Part shown: positions 25,693 through 39,021 of the stretch, piece by piece
Layout of the letters: each line of letters begins with the position of its first letter
Position numbering within the stretch: position 1 is the first letter of the stretch
Assembly (NCBI GenBank): GCA_013360405.1
Contig: JABWBR010000035.1
Location: 1-49,905 of the forward strand
Source: Saprospiraceae bacterium
GTDB taxonomy: Bacteria; Bacteroidota; Bacteroidia; Chitinophagales; Saprospiraceae
Direction of reading: 5' to 3'
Length of the DNA: 49,905 nucleotides
The notes under the pieces: generated by a model
The model's input: only the letters and a program-made list of their open reading frames with translations
The model's database searches: none
Told to the model about the DNA's origin: nothing
Position numbers and translations under genes: made by a program

Positions 25693-28566
25693 ATGAGCAA
25701 AACAGCCTCCTTCGATCGCTTCGTCAACCGCCACATCGGCATCAACGCACAGGAATTACAAGAGATGTTAAAGGCCGTGGGCGCTTCGAGCCTCGACCAA
25801 CTCATCTTCGAAACCGTTCCCGATACGATCCGCCTGGAGCGGGAACTCAACCTGCCCGGGGAATTGTCGGAATACGAATACCTGCAGGAACTCAAGCAGA
25901 CAGCCGCCAAAAACAAGGTGTTCAAATCGTATATCGGCATGGGCTACCACGGCACGATTACGCCGTCGGTGATCCTGCGCAATATTTTCCAAAATCCGGG
26001 CTGGTATACGCAGTACACGCCGTACCAGGCCGAGATCGCCCAGGGGCGGCTGGAGGCGCTGCTCAATTTCCAGACGATGGTGAGCGACCTCACCGGACTG
26101 CCCATCGCCGGCGCTTCGCTGCTCGACGAGGCTACCGCCGCCGCCGAAGCGATGTTTATGTTTCATACTCAAAAAAATAAACGCGCCAAGGAGGAAACCT
26201 CGGATGTGTTCCTCGTTTCTGATAAGGTGCTGCCGCAAACGATCGACGTACTCTACACCCGCGCCAAACACGTGGGCATAGAGGTCGTAGTGGGCGATTG
26301 GCGTTCATTTGATTTCAACGACAAGGTATTTGGCATTTTGCTTCAATACCCCGATAGCGAGGGCGCTGTGGAAGACTACCGCGCACTAACCGAAAAAGCC
26401 GCCGCCCACGAGATTTACGTGACGGTCTGCGCCGACCTGCTCAGTCTGGCCCTGCTCACGCCTCCCGGCGAGTGGGGCGCCGATGCGGCGGTGGGCAATA
26501 CCCAGCGCTTCGGCGTGCCGATGGGCTACGGAGGTCCCCATGCAGCGTATTTTGCTACCAAAGACGACTTCAAACGCGTCATTCCGGGCCGGATCATCGG
26601 CATGTCTGTCGATGCCCACGGCAAACCCGCCCTGCGCATGGCCCTGCAAACCCGCGAACAACACATCCGCCGCGAAAAGGCGACGTCGAATATCTGTACG
26701 GCGCAGGCCCTGCTGGCTATCATGGCCGGCATGTACGCCGCTTACCACGGTCCCGACGGCATCAAAGCCATCGCCGTGCGCGTACATACGCTGGCGCAAA
26801 TGCTGGATGCCCATCTGCAGCAATTGGGCTACAAGCAGAAAAACACCCATTATTTTGATACGCTGGCTGTTGAAGCCGACGGCGCCTTGCAGGCCAAAAT
26901 CAGAGAGGCCGCATTGGCGCAAGGCATCAACTTCCATTATACGCAAAGCTGCGTTCAGATCAGTCTCGACGAGACGACTTCGCTGAAGGATGTAGAGCAA
27001 CTCGTGGCGCTGTTTGCCGGTATCAAAGGCGCACAGGCAAGTTTCAAAAAGGAAGAACCCAAAAACTACCAGCTACCCACAGCTTTGCAGCGCGAATCTG
27101 CCTACCTTACCCACCCCGTTTTCAACAATTACCACACCGAGTCGAAGATGATGCGCTACATCAAGCGCTTAGAAAACCGTGACTTGTCGCTGACCTTGTC
27201 GATGATCCCGCTCGGTTCCTGCACCATGAAACTCAACGCCGCTACGGAATTGCTGCCGGTGAGCTGGCCCGAATTTGCCGATATACACCCCTTTGCGCCG
27301 CACGATCAGGTGCAGGGCTACCGCCAGATTTTTACAGAACTGGAAAATTATTTGTGTGAAATTACCGGCTTTACCGGCTGCTCCCTACAACCCAACTCGG
27401 GCGCACAGGGCGAATACACCGGACTGCTAACCATACAGGCCTACCACGAATCGAGGGGCGACAAGCACCGCAATATTGCTTTGATTCCCTCCTCAGCCCA
27501 CGGCACCAACCCCGCCAGCGCCGTCATGGCCGGCCTCGAAGTGGTAGTGGTGAACTGCGACGACCACGGCAATATCGACGTGGCCGACCTGCGTACAAAA
27601 GCAGAGCAGCATCGGGATAATCTCTCCTCCCTGATGGTAACATATCCCTCTACCCACGGCGTTTTTGAGGTGCATATCAACGAAATCTGCGATATCATCC
27701 ACCAAAACGGAGGCAAAGTTTACATGGACGGCGCCAATATGAACGCCCAGGTGGGATTGACCAGCCCTGCCACTATCGGCGCTGATGTGTGCCACCTCAA
27801 CCTGCACAAAACCTTCGCTATCCCGCACGGCGGCGGCGGCCCCGGCGTGGGCCCCATCTGCGTCAACGACAGTCTCAAGCCCTTCCTGCCCAAACACCCG
27901 CTGGTAGAGACCGGCGGCAGCCAGGGCATCAAGGCAGTATCGGCAGCGCCATGGGGCAGCGCCAGCATCCTGCTCATCTCGTATGCTTATATCAAAATGC
28001 TGGGCAAAACGGGCGTGACTGACGCCACCAAATACGCCATTCTCAATGCCAACTATATCAAAGCGCGCCTGTCGGAAGCCTACCACGTACTTTATGTGGG
28101 CGACATGGGTCGCTCGGCCCACGAGTTGATCGTGGACCTGCGGCCGTTCAAGGACTTTGTGAGCGCTGAAGACGTGGCCAAACGACTGATGGACTACGGC
28201 TTCCACGCCCCTACCCTGTCGTTCCCGGTAGCCGGCACGATCATGATCGAACCCACGGAAAGCGAGAGCAAAGATGAACTCGACCGCTTCTGCGACGCCC
28301 TGCTGCAAATCCGCCAGGAAATCGACGAAATCGCCCGCGGCGAAGCCGACCACGATAATAATGTACTAACCAATGCCCCGCATACTTCCGAAGTGGTGTG
28401 CGCGGACAACTGGCTCTACCCCTATTCGCGCGAAAAGGCGGCTTATCCGCTGCCGTACCTGCGCCAGGGTTACAAATTCTGGCCCTCGGTGAGCCGCATC
28501 AACAATGCCCACGGCGACCGGAATTTGATTTGTACCTGTCCGCCGATGGAGGCGTATATGGTGTAA
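25693..28566 (+). CDS. gcvP: Glycine dehydrogenase (decarboxylating), P-protein of the glycine cleavage system
   Basis: 957 residues from ATG 25693 ([16 protein letters not shown]), the usual family length and start. PLP-dependent enzyme that decarboxylates glycine and passes the aminomethyl group to lipoyl H-protein. It is the single-chain form with N- and C-terminal halves: [20 protein letters not shown] near the N-terminus, and the PLP lysine K706 in [34 protein letters not shown] and [15 protein letters not shown] are also diagnostic. No gcvT or gcvH is in the window. A word-array hairpin fills the gap to the next gene. Confidence 0.98.
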   Translation: MSKTASFDRFVNRHIGINAQELQEMLKAVGASSLDQLIFETVPDTIRLERELNLPGELSEYEYLQELKQTAAKNKVFKSYIGMGYHGTITPSVILRNIFQNPGWYTQYTPYQAEIAQGRLEALLNFQTMVSDLTGLPIAGASLLDEATAAAEAMFMFHTQKNKRAKEETSDVFLVSDKVLPQTIDVLYTRAKHVGIEVVVGDWRSFDFNDKVFGILLQYPDSEGAVEDYRALTEKAAAHEIYVTVCADLLSLALLTPPGEWGADAAVGNTQRFGVPMGYGGPHAAYFATKDDFKRVIPGRIIGMSVDAHGKPALRMALQTREQHIRREKATSNICTAQALLAIMAGMYAAYHGPDGIKAIAVRVHTLAQMLDAHLQQLGYKQKNTHYFDTLAVEADGALQAKIREAALAQGINFHYTQSCVQISLDETTSLKDVEQLVALFAGIKGAQASFKKEEPKNYQLPTALQRESAYLTHPVFNNYHTESKMMRYIKRLENRDLSLTLSMIPLGSCTMKLNAATELLPVSWPEFADIHPFAPHDQVQGYRQIFTELENYLCEITGFTGCSLQPNSGAQGEYTGLLTIQAYHESRGDKHRNIALIPSSAHGTNPASAVMAGLEVVVVNCDDHGNIDVADLRTKAEQHRDNLSSLMVTYPSTHGVFEVHINEICDIIHQNGGKVYMDGANMNAQVGLTSPATIGADVCHLNLHKTFAIPHGGGGPGVGPICVNDSLKPFLPKHPLVETGGSQGIKAVSAAPWGSASILLISYAYIKMLGKTGVTDATKYAILNANYIKARLSEAYHVLYVGDMGRSAHELIVDLRPFKDFVSAEDVAKRLMDYGFHAPTLSFPVAGTIMIEPTESESKDELDRFCDALLQIRQEIDEIARGEADHDNNVLTNAPHTSEVVCADNWLYPYSREKAAYPLPYLRQGYKFWPSVSRINNAHGDRNLICTCPPMEAYMV

Positions 28567-28570
28567 TTTT

Positions 28571-28626
28571 AGGTTGTGGGTTGTAAGTTGTAGGTAACTT
28601 ACAACCTACAACCCACAACCTACAAC
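28571..28626. repeat. GTTGTAGGTTGTGG word-array hairpin filling an intergenic gap
   Basis: Left arm AGGTTGTGGGTTGTA then AGTTGTAGG; right arm CTTACAACCTACAACCCACA then ACCTACAAC. The arms match at about 22 of 24 positions. It starts 4 nt after the gcvP stop and ends 3 nt before the next ATG, so it is essentially the entire spacer. The transcript would form a long stem. Confidence 0.85.
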
Positions 28627-28629
28627 GAC

Positions 28630-29376
28630 ATGAGTTCTATCCGCGAAAACCCGTTAAATCCGGGCAGGGAAGCGCTGCCATACTGGATAAAGATCGTACT
28701 GATGAACGCGGTGCCGCTCATCGGGGTATTATTTTATGGGTGGGATGCGCGACTGATCGTCATCGTATACATACTGGAGACTATCGTGGTGGGACTGGCG
28801 CACGTGCTGCGTATGGTGTTGGTACATAGATTATACGGCAAGAAACCCACCACACTGGCCAGGCTGGCAGAGATAAGGGCAGGCCACGGTCCGGAAGGCG
28901 GTATATCAGGCGGCGTTCTTATTCCCTTTTTTGCCGTGCACTACTTCTTTTTCATATTCGTGCAGGGGTTTGTCTACAGCGGTTTCACCCACGAAAAAAC
29001 CGTGCAGATACTCCACGATTTTAACGCGGCCATACAGGGCGAAGCGCGCTGGGCCCTGATCGCTTTCGGTATCTTTCAGATATTACATATCGGCGAAGAA
29101 TTGGCCACGGGCATTCACCGCCACACCCCTATCGACGATCTGTTTTTCAAACCCTACAAACGCATTTTTGTACAGCAACTGGTGGTTATTATAGGCGCAT
29201 TTTTTATCTCTATGGGCTTTAAACAACTGGGGCCTGTCATTGTCCTGGTGGTTGTCAAAACCGGGCTCGATCTCTTGCTGGCTTACATCGGCAATATCCG
29301 TCTACGCAGCTGGGCCACCGGCGGCGACGCCGAAAGAGAGAAAAGCTGGGATGATATGGGGGAGAAGTTGAAATAA
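28630..29376 (+). CDS. Integral membrane protein, DUF6498-like
   Basis: 248 residues with about six hydrophobic segments (near 22-40, 44-66, 97-120, 142-160, 178-197, 203-225). Features include an aromatic FFAVHYFFFIFVQG segment and IGEELATGIHR. This resembles DUF6498 membrane proteins; assignment is from memory of the family and moderate. No catalytic motif is apparent. It is separated from gcvP only by the word-array hairpin and may be co-transcribed. Confidence 0.6.
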   Translation: MSSIRENPLNPGREALPYWIKIVLMNAVPLIGVLFYGWDARLIVIVYILETIVVGLAHVLRMVLVHRLYGKKPTTLARLAEIRAGHGPEGGISGGVLIPFFAVHYFFFIFVQGFVYSGFTHEKTVQILHDFNAAIQGEARWALIAFGIFQILHIGEELATGIHRHTPIDDLFFKPYKRIFVQQLVVIIGAFFISMGFKQLGPVIVLVVVKTGLDLLLAYIGNIRLRSWATGGDAEREKSWDDMGEKLK

Positions 29377-29420
29377 AAGGTTATCTGTTGTCGGTTGTCG
29401 GTTATCCGTTTCCGTTTTGT
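29377..29420 (+). repeat. GTTGTCGGTTATCC word array next to a promoter
   Basis: AGGTTATCTGTTGTCGGTTG followed by TCGGTTATCCGTTTCCG. Starts at the stop codon of the DUF6498-like gene and ends where the next promoter -7 box begins. Same words as at 41815 and 43696. Confidence 0.6.
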
Positions 29421-29428
29421 TACTTTTG
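29421..29428 (+). promoter_or_regulatory. -7 box TACTTTTG of the DUF2490 gene
   Basis: A perfect TAnnTTTG 30 nt before the ATG at 29458; it fixes that ATG as the start rather than 29395. Confidence 0.65.
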
Positions 29429-29457
29429 CCTTTTTAAGTTATCACACACCACACCAC

Positions 29458-30162
29458 ATGCGGCAACTTTTCATTGCGCTGTCGCTAATCGCCCTGGCGA
29501 GTAGCCTCAGCGCCCAAACAGACATCACGCACAATTTCAATAACTGGGCGTTTTACCTCGGCCAGTACAAGCTCAGCGACAAATGGGGCATCCACCTCGA
29601 TATCCAGTACCGCACCGATGAACGCATTGCCCGGGCTAATCAAAACCTGCTTCGTGCCGGGTTGCTGTATTATTTCAAACCCAGCCGGCACCTCACTGTG
29701 GGCTATGCCTACATCAATACCTACAACGCCGGCATCGACGACTACCTGCACGAAGACCGCATCTGGCAGCAATTTATAGATGTGAGGGCAAAAGCGCAAG
29801 TCAATATGACGCATCGCTACCGCCTGGAGCAGCGTTTTGTCGAAAAAAGCGACGGCAGCGACGTCTTCGGCCACCGCTTCCGCTATTTTAATCGCACGCT
29901 TTTTGAATTAACCAAAGACCCGGAGAAGAAACACCCTTTCTACCTGGCTTTACAAGACGAGCTTTTTTTCAATTTCTTTTCTCACGATATCAACGGGCAG
30001 TTGATAGACCAAAACCGGTTATATATCGGCCTCGGCATCTTCCAACAGCGCCTCAACCGACTGGAGATCGGCTATATGAACCAATGGATTAACCCCGCCC
30101 GAGGCGGCGATGTGATGAATCATATATTGCAGTTGTCATTGCTGCATACGCTGGGGTTTTAA
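29458..30162 (+). CDS. DUF2490-family outer-membrane beta-barrel-like protein
   Basis: 234 residues from ATG 29458, with a signal peptide (MRQLFIALSLIALASSLSAQ). The mature part has alternating aromatic and polar strands typical of a small outer-membrane barrel: WAFYLGQYKLSDKWGIHLD, RADGLLYY-like strands, HRYRLEQRFVE and the terminal MNHILQLSLLHTLGF ending in F. This matches DUF2490 proteins, common in Bacteroidota and of unknown role. It has its own promoter. Confidence 0.75.
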   Translation: MRQLFIALSLIALASSLSAQTDITHNFNNWAFYLGQYKLSDKWGIHLDIQYRTDERIARANQNLLRAGLLYYFKPSRHLTVGYAYINTYNAGIDDYLHEDRIWQQFIDVRAKAQVNMTHRYRLEQRFVEKSDGSDVFGHRFRYFNRTLFELTKDPEKKHPFYLALQDELFFNFFSHDINGQLIDQNRLYIGLGIFQQRLNRLEIGYMNQWINPARGGDVMNHILQLSLLHTLGF

Positions 30163-30300
30163 TTTGCTGATGTGCTGATGTGCTGATGGATTAATGTGTT
30201 GATGAGCTGATAATTAATACATTAAAATAAGAAGTAAAATCAGCAAATCAGCAAATTAGCAAATTAGCACATCAGCAAATTAGCACATCAGCACATCATT
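30163..30300. repeat. GTGCTGAT word-array hairpin between convergent genes
   Basis: Left arm TTTGCTGATGTGCTGATGTG then CTGATGGATTAATGTGTTGATGAGCTGAT-type words; right arm with ATCAGCAAATTAGCACATCA reiterated and ending GCACATCATT. The arms are reverse complements in vocabulary. The array runs from the stop codon of the DUF2490 gene to 2 nt before the stop of the minus-strand DHOD-like gene, filling the gap. Confidence 0.85.
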
Positions 30301-30302
30301 AC

Positions 30303-31295
30303 CTACTTCGCATTCTCCAAAATCCGGATATAATTAGCCCTTTCATAAGCCGTCGGATCAGAGATATTGCGCTGACTCATAGCGCCTTTAAAGGCGTCGA
30401 TACTATTAAATCCCATATTAAACATCCAGGCTTCGAGTTCGCTGTTGATGGTGCGCAGATAGCCGATGCCGTGCTTGTAGAGTGCGGAGGCGGTCATGGC
30501 CACATCGGCGCCGGCCAGCAGGTATTTGATGACCTCGCGGGCGCCTTGTACGCCGGTAGTTGCAGCCAGTGAAGTTTTCAGCTGACCGTACAGCACTGCA
30601 ATCCAAAGCAGGGGCAGCCTGATCTCGTTGGATTCGCTGTAATGGAGGTTGGGCAAAACTTTCAGGCCATAAATATCGAAATCGGGCTGGTAAAAGCGGT
30701 TGAACAATACCAGCGCGTCGGCGCCGGCGTCCTGCATGCGTTTGGCCATATTGCCCATCGCGCTGAAGTAGGGGTTCAACTTGACGGCTACCGGGATTTT
30801 CACCGTTTGCTTCACCGTGCGGATGATATCGAGGTAGCGTTGTTCCACTTCTTCGCTGGTGAGGCGAAGATCTGCGGGGATATAAAACACGTTGATTTCT
30901 ATACCGTCGGCGCCGGCCTGCTCCATCTGCTGGGCGTATTCTATCCACCCTTCGCTGGTAATGCCGTTGAGGCTGCCGATAATAGGGATATCCACCCGTT
31001 CTTTGGCCTGCCTGATCAATTCGAGGTATTGCGATGTGCCCACGTGGTAATCCGAGAGGTCGGGGAAATAATCGGAAGCCTCGGCAAACACGTTGGTGGT
31101 GGCGCTCATCAGGGCTTCGAATTGCCTGGCTTCTTTTCTGATCTGTTCTTCAAACAGCGAAAAGAGAATAACTGCCCCAGCCCCGGCGTCTTCCATGTGC
31201 GCGATGTGGCTTACCTGTTCTGATAGCGTACACGCTGACACGACGACGGGTGATTTCAGCGGCAATCCCATGTATGTGGTCCTAAGATCTATCAT
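30303..31295 (-). CDS. Dihydroorotate dehydrogenase-like FMN protein
   Basis: 330 residues, TIM-barrel of the class 1 DHOD/PreA type: MIDLRTTYMGLPLKSPVVVS at the start, IPIIGSLNG, IEINVF, VAVKLNPYF and the phosphate-binding TTGVQGAREVIKYLLAGADV near the end. The pyrimidine-pathway catalytic cysteine loop is not evident, so it is probably not PyrD. This gene type is repeatedly found beside pyruvate:ferredoxin oxidoreductase (family knowledge). Here it is the last gene of a three-gene operon, 96 nt after nifJ. Its substrate is unknown. Confidence 0.8.
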   Translation of the reverse strand: MIDLRTTYMGLPLKSPVVVSACTLSEQVSHIAHMEDAGAGAVILFSLFEEQIRKEARQFEALMSATTNVFAEASDYFPDLSDYHVGTSQYLELIRQAKERVDIPIIGSLNGITSEGWIEYAQQMEQAGADGIEINVFYIPADLRLTSEEVEQRYLDIIRTVKQTVKIPVAVKLNPYFSAMGNMAKRMQDAGADALVLFNRFYQPDFDIYGLKVLPNLHYSESNEIRLPLLWIAVLYGQLKTSLAATTGVQGAREVIKYLLAGADVAMTASALYKHGIGYLRTINSELEAWMFNMGFNSIDAFKGAMSQRNISDPTAYERANYIRILENAK

Positions 31296-31328
31296 AAATT
31301 CTTGTTTTTCATTGAAACAAAGGGTTTC

Positions 31329-31391
31329 GTGAGCGGTAAACGCTCACCCTACGTGCTCCCCCTCTCACCCTCTCTCCCTCTCACCCTCACT
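31329..31391 (-). repeat. Small hairpin and G-rich word array after nifJ
   Basis: On the minus strand, from the nifJ TAG: AGTGAGGGTGAGAGGGAGAG then AGGGTGAGAGGGGGAG. It is followed by a perfect 7-bp hairpin GTGAGCG/CGCTCAC (31329-31335 with 31341-31347). Same vocabulary as after pnp and at the window end. Confidence 0.55.
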
Positions 31392-34967
<3,576 letters not shown>

Positions 34968-34998
34968 GATCCGTGGTTGTAATTTTTAAATTTTGCAA

Positions 34999-36633
34999 CT
35001 AAGCTTGATTGTCTTCGGGCACCATGTCGATGGCGTGACAGGGGCATTGTTCGAAACACACCGCACAGCCTGTGCAGAGGTCGTAGTTAAACTTATATCG
35101 CTGGCCCGGTCCCAGTTTGATAATCGCGCCTTCGGGGCATGCGCCGAAGCAGCCGTCGCACTCGAAGCAGTTGCCGCAGCTCAGGCAGCGTTGGGCTTCG
35201 TAACGGGCTTCTTTTTCGGTAAGGCCGGTCACCACTTCTTCAAAGCTTTTTACGGCAATGGCGGGCGGCAGTTTGGGATGCTCGCGCTGTGGGGCATCGG
35301 TTTCAAACCACATTAGCAGGTTGCGATAGAAAGCGGTCGTATGTTTGGGCAGTTTTTGATAAGTTTCGCCTTTAAGGTAGGCGTTGATGTATTTGGCAGC
35401 TTTTTTGCCGTGACCGATAGCGATCACTGCGCTGCGTTCGCCACCCACTACGTCGCCGCCGGCAAAAATACCGGCATGTCCGGTCATGCGGCCTTCGTCG
35501 ACGGTTATCGTGCCGTCTTCTTTGGTGACCAGTTCGTTTATATTGTGCAAAAAGCCGGTAAGCGCTTCCTGTTTGTTGGCCATGATCAGTGCATCGGCCT
35601 CGAGGGTTTCGAAGGCGCCTGTGCCGGTCAGCTTGCCCTTTTCCATTTGCATCACTTCCACGGTAAACTTGTTTTTGTTTACCTCGCGGATGCTGCGCAG
35701 AAGCTGTACGTCGATGCCTTCGGCAATGGCGTCGTCGGCTTCAAAGTCGTAGGCGGGCATCAGCTTTTGGTCGCCGTTGAATAATACGTGCGCCCGGATG
35801 CCCAGTCGGCGCATCACGCGCGACAGGTACATCGCCAGTTTGCCGCCGCCGAAGATGACGATATTCGAGCCCAGCGGCGGCTTTTTGCCGCTGTGGAGGT
35901 CGAAAAGCAGAGAGAATGCGTCGTAAACCGGTACGGGATCGGTAAAGGCGATAGGCTCCATCTGGCTGGAAGCCGCCCCAATGCCGAGGAAAACAGCGTC
36001 GAAGGCGCCTTTTTCTTTTTCTGCCAGCACGTCTTCTACGCGGCGGTTGAGTTGTATTTTGACACCTAAAGCCTTGATACGGTTAATTTCTGCGTCGCGC
36101 ACCTCGGCGGGCAGCCGGTAGGTGGGCACACCGTAGTGGAGCAATCCGCCGGGGGCGTCGTGGGCTTCATAGACTTCCACCGTGTGGCCCATGCGGACGA
36201 GGTGATAGGCCGCTGAGAGCCCGGCAGGGCCGGCGCCTATTACCAATACGCGTTTGCCGGTAGGTTTGGCCTGGAATTGGATGGGCCAGCCTTTTTCAAT
36301 GGCCAGGTCGCCGATATAGCGCTCAATAGAGTGGATGCCCACGGTGGTATCGATGTGCGTGCGGTTGCAACCCGTTTCACAGGGATGTACGCAGATGCGC
36401 CCCATGATACCGGGAAACGGGCAGTCTTCCACCAATTGCTGGAAAGCAGCCTCATAATCGCCGGCCTGGGCATGCGCTATCCATGCCTGTATGTTCTCGC
36501 CTGCGGGGCATGCCCGGTTGCAGGGAGGCAAAAAGTCGGAATAAATGGGTCGGCGGGTGCGCTGCGGCCCCGTGCCCTGGGCGTGTTCCTTCAGGTTGGG
36601 AGAAGGAGTAAGATCGTGCGGCTTGGTTGCCAT
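34999..36633 (-). CDS. GltD-like FAD/NAD(P) oxidoreductase with C-terminal ferredoxin domain
   Basis: 544 residues. N-terminal cysteine-rich domain as in GltD (C38, C42, C71, C81, C85, C89: PCNRACPAGENIQAW and CPFPGIMGRICVHPCETGC), FAD-binding VLVIGAGPAGLSAAYHL (129-145), a second Rossmann fold (NIVIFGGGKLAMYLS, about 255-270), FAGGDVVGGERSAV (about 390), and two C-terminal 4Fe-4S motifs (CLSCGNCFECDGCFGACP and CTGCAVCFEQCP). It is not a glutamate synthase subunit: gltB is absent and the extra ferredoxin domain is unlike GltD. As first gene of the POR operon it probably moves electrons between NAD(P)H and ferredoxin (inference). Confidence 0.9.
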   Translation of the reverse strand: MATKPHDLTPSPNLKEHAQGTGPQRTRRPIYSDFLPPCNRACPAGENIQAWIAHAQAGDYEAAFQQLVEDCPFPGIMGRICVHPCETGCNRTHIDTTVGIHSIERYIGDLAIEKGWPIQFQAKPTGKRVLVIGAGPAGLSAAYHLVRMGHTVEVYEAHDAPGGLLHYGVPTYRLPAEVRDAEINRIKALGVKIQLNRRVEDVLAEKEKGAFDAVFLGIGAASSQMEPIAFTDPVPVYDAFSLLFDLHSGKKPPLGSNIVIFGGGKLAMYLSRVMRRLGIRAHVLFNGDQKLMPAYDFEADDAIAEGIDVQLLRSIREVNKNKFTVEVMQMEKGKLTGTGAFETLEADALIMANKQEALTGFLHNINELVTKEDGTITVDEGRMTGHAGIFAGGDVVGGERSAVIAIGHGKKAAKYINAYLKGETYQKLPKHTTAFYRNLLMWFETDAPQREHPKLPPAIAVKSFEEVVTGLTEKEARYEAQRCLSCGNCFECDGCFGACPEGAIIKLGPGQRYKFNYDLCTGCAVCFEQCPCHAIDMVPEDNQA

Positions 36634-36811
36634 AAGAAGCCTTGTTTATGCTACTAAATGTGGAAGGCAAGTTCGACAGGTTTGCAGGCCTGGGGAATGA
36701 TCTTTCTCAATGCCGGGGGTGATTTTTTTGGGTAAAAAGTTTATTCTATATTCACTTTACAAAACCGGCAGACAAACCTGATTTTTTAAAATACACCTTA
36801 ATTAAATAACA

Positions 36812-37684
36812 ATGTATCGATTAAAAACCCTTTTGTCAACCATTCTGGTGATCATTTTTCAACTGACAAGCGCCAATCTGTACGGACAGGTCAGCCTGGA
36901 AGCCAAATACGATACGCCTTACGGCGATAATAAAGCGGTGGGAAAATACGCCGCCGTCAACGGCATTCAAATGTACTACGAATTATACGGAGAGGGCGAG
37001 CCGCTATTGTTGATCCACGGAAACGGGAGTAATATCGCGGGTATGGGCCATCAGATTGAATATTTTAAACAAAAATATAAAGTAATCGTAGCCGATAGCC
37101 GCGGCCACGGCAAGTCGGGTATGGGCGCCGATTCACTCACATATATCCAAATAGCCGCCGACTGGGCAGCCTTGACCGATCAATTAGCTATAGATTCCCT
37201 GTATGTATTGGGATGGAGCGACGGAGGCATTGTGGGCTTACTACTGGGCATTCACCACCCCAAAAAAGTAAAAAAACTGGCCGCCATGGGCGCCAACCTG
37301 CGGCCCGACACTAGCGCCGTATACGCCTGGGCGGTACAATGGGTAAAAGAATCGCGCGCGATGGCAGAAGATATGATCGCCAAAAAAGATGCGACCCAGG
37401 ACTGGAAGTTATTGAAACAGCAACTAGCGCTTTTAGGCGACCAGCCGACAATTTCCGTGGCTGATTTGCGCCGCATTTCTGCACCTGTACTAGTACTGGC
37501 AGGCGACAAGGATGTCATCCGCGAAGAGCACAGCGTAGAGATTTATCAGCACATACCCAACGCGCATTTGTGCATTTTCCCAGGAGAAACGCATTTTATA
37601 CCGGCTACCGACCCGGTGTTGTTTAATGCTACGGTGCAGAAGTTTTTTGCTAGCCCGTTTAAGCGGGTGGATAGCAGGTGGTGA
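36812..37684 (+). CDS. Secreted alpha/beta-fold hydrolase
   Basis: 290 residues with a signal peptide (about 1-25, NLYGQ). Canonical alpha/beta hydrolase: LLLIHGNGSN (oxyanion HGNG), DSRGHGKSG, nucleophile elbow GWSDGG, acid in LAGDKDVI and catalytic His in GETHFIP. It belongs with the broad MhpC/proline-iminopeptidase-like group; substrate not deducible. Divergent from the POR operon and convergent with rpoD; a word array fills the gap between the two stop codons. Confidence 0.85.
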   Translation: MYRLKTLLSTILVIIFQLTSANLYGQVSLEAKYDTPYGDNKAVGKYAAVNGIQMYYELYGEGEPLLLIHGNGSNIAGMGHQIEYFKQKYKVIVADSRGHGKSGMGADSLTYIQIAADWAALTDQLAIDSLYVLGWSDGGIVGLLLGIHHPKKVKKLAAMGANLRPDTSAVYAWAVQWVKESRAMAEDMIAKKDATQDWKLLKQQLALLGDQPTISVADLRRISAPVLVLAGDKDVIREEHSVEIYQHIPNAHLCIFPGETHFIPATDPVLFNATVQKFFASPFKRVDSRW

Positions 37685-37748
37685 GGTATCAGCAGTTAGG
37701 GCTTAGCAGTCAGCTAACTGCTAAACCCTAACTGCTAAGCCCTGATTG
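37684..37748. repeat. AGGGCTTAGCAGTTAG word-array hairpin between convergent genes
   Basis: AGCAGTTAGGGCTTAGCAGT, then GCTAACTGCTAAACCCTAAC and TGCTAAGCCCTGATTGCT. Left and right parts are reverse complements in vocabulary and can fold into one stem. It occupies the whole gap between the hydrolase stop and the rpoD stop. Words are shared with 48031-48118 and 25566-25602. Confidence 0.85.
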
Positions 37749-38615
37749 CTACCCCAAATACGATTTCAGCGAATTCCGGCTATACGATTTGCGGAGGCGG
37801 CGGATGGCGCGTTCCTTGATTTGGCGCACGCGTTCGCGGGTAAGGCTGTATAGTTCGCCGATTTCCTCGAGTGTAAGGGCTTTTTGGCCGTTGAGGCCGT
37901 AGTAGGCCGACAGCACCTCGATTTCGCGGGGTGACAGGATCGACAGGCCTTGTTGTACCTCGTCTTTGAGCGATTGCTCCATGAGAAAATTGTCGGGGCT
38001 CATCTCGATATCGCCGGAGACGAGGTCGAGCATCGTGGCGTCGCCGTCTTCACCGCTGAGGGGGGCGTCGAAAGACACGTGGCGGGTGCCGCCTTTGAGC
38101 ATATTCGACACCTCCTTGGGCGTCATATCGAGTAGTTCGGCGAGTTCTTCCTCGGAGGGTTCGCGTTCAAATTCCTGTACAAAAGTGATAAAAGCCTCGT
38201 TTACCTTATTATACGAGCCCACCTTATTTAGGGGCAGGCGCACGATACGGGAGTGTTCTACGATAGCCTGGAGGATCGACTGACGGATCCACCACACGGC
38301 ATAGGAGATAAACTTAAAACCTTTGGTTTCGTCGAAGCGTTTGGCGGCCTTCATGAGGCCCACGTTGCCCTCGTTGATGAGGTCGCTGAGCGACAAGCCC
38401 TGGTTTTGGTATTGTTTGGCCACCGAAACCACAAATCGGAGGTTGGCCTGCGTGAGCCTGTCGAGAGCCTCCTGGTCGCCCGTGCGAATGCGGCGGGCCA
38501 GTTCAGCTTCTTCATCAGCGCTGAGCATCGAAATCTTGCCGATGTCGTTGAGGTACTTGTCTAGTGCAAGGCTTTCCCTCGTGGTAATTTTGTTTGTAAT
38601 CTTCAGTTGCCGCAT
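37749..38615 (-). CDS. rpoD: RNA polymerase primary sigma factor
   Basis: 288 residues, the short RpoD/SigA typical of Bacteroidota (no region 1.1). Region 1.2 begins [20 protein letters not shown]. Region 2 includes [40 protein letters not shown] and [17 protein letters not shown], the core-binding and -7 recognition helices. Region 4 has [20 protein letters not shown] for the -33 element. This sigma is expected to read the TAnnTTTG boxes seen throughout the window. No good promoter was seen in front of it. Confidence 0.97.
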   Translation of the reverse strand: MRQLKITNKITTRESLALDKYLNDIGKISMLSADEEAELARRIRTGDQEALDRLTQANLRFVVSVAKQYQNQGLSLSDLINEGNVGLMKAAKRFDETKGFKFISYAVWWIRQSILQAIVEHSRIVRLPLNKVGSYNKVNEAFITFVQEFEREPSEEELAELLDMTPKEVSNMLKGGTRHVSFDAPLSGEDGDATMLDLVSGDIEMSPDNFLMEQSLKDEVQQGLSILSPREIEVLSAYYGLNGQKALTLEEIGELYSLTRERVRQIKERAIRRLRKSYSRNSLKSYLG

Positions 38616-38781
38616 CCTAAGGGATTTTGGGAGGTAAACTCGTGTAATAAATACGTAAAAGAATGGAAAAAAGTTGCTTCTTCCTGGAAGAAAACTTGAC
38701 TTTTTAATGAAAAAGGCTTAAATGCAGCGCTTAAGCTACAATACACTAGTAAGTATACAAGAAAGCGGCAACAAAAGTTTC

Positions 38782-38832
38782 AAAAAAGACAAAAAAGAAA
38801 AAGGCGCTCCACCGACTGGTCGATGAAGCGCC
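38782..38832 (-). terminator. Terminator of pnp
   Basis: Minus strand GGCGCTTC (38825-38832) pairs with GGAGCGCC (38803-38810) across a 14-nt loop, followed by TTTTTCTTTTTTGTCTTTTTT. The word array lies between it and the pnp stop codon, so the array belongs to the pnp 3' UTR. Confidence 0.85.
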
Positions 38833-38840
38833 CTTTGAGG

Positions 38841-39017
38841 GAGTGTGGGAGGGTGAGAGTGTGAGAGGGTGAGAGTGTGAGAGGGTGAGAGGGTGAGAGG
38901 GTGAGAGATCAAGGTTTCCCTCACACTCCCACACTCCCACACTCCCACACTCCCACACTCCCACACTCCCACACTCCCACACTCCCACACTCCCACACTC
39001 CCACACTCCCACACTCT
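38841..39017. repeat. (ACTCCCAC)11 octamer array with complementary arm in the pnp 3' UTR
   Basis: Eleven perfect tandem ACTCCCAC units (38925-39012), preceded on the + strand by about 65 nt of GTGAGAGGGTGAGAG-type words (38841-38907) that are their approximate reverse complement. In pnp mRNA the GTGTGGGA units come first, starting a few nucleotides after the stop codon. The same octamer repeats at the window end. Period 8 makes all frames open, so predicted proteins here are artefacts. Confidence 0.9.
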
Positions 39018-39021
39018 TCAG

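Noticed and set aside
38925-39012. Possible CRISPR array
   Set aside because: Tandem 8-mers without spacers, no palindromic repeat of 25-40 nt and no cas genes. The same applies to 43757-43840 and 49807-49905.
38736-39014. Open frames encoding repeated WECGSVGV
   Set aside because: They are translations of the octamer array. Period 8 leaves all frames open; there is no start context and no protein-like composition. The same holds at 49483-49904.
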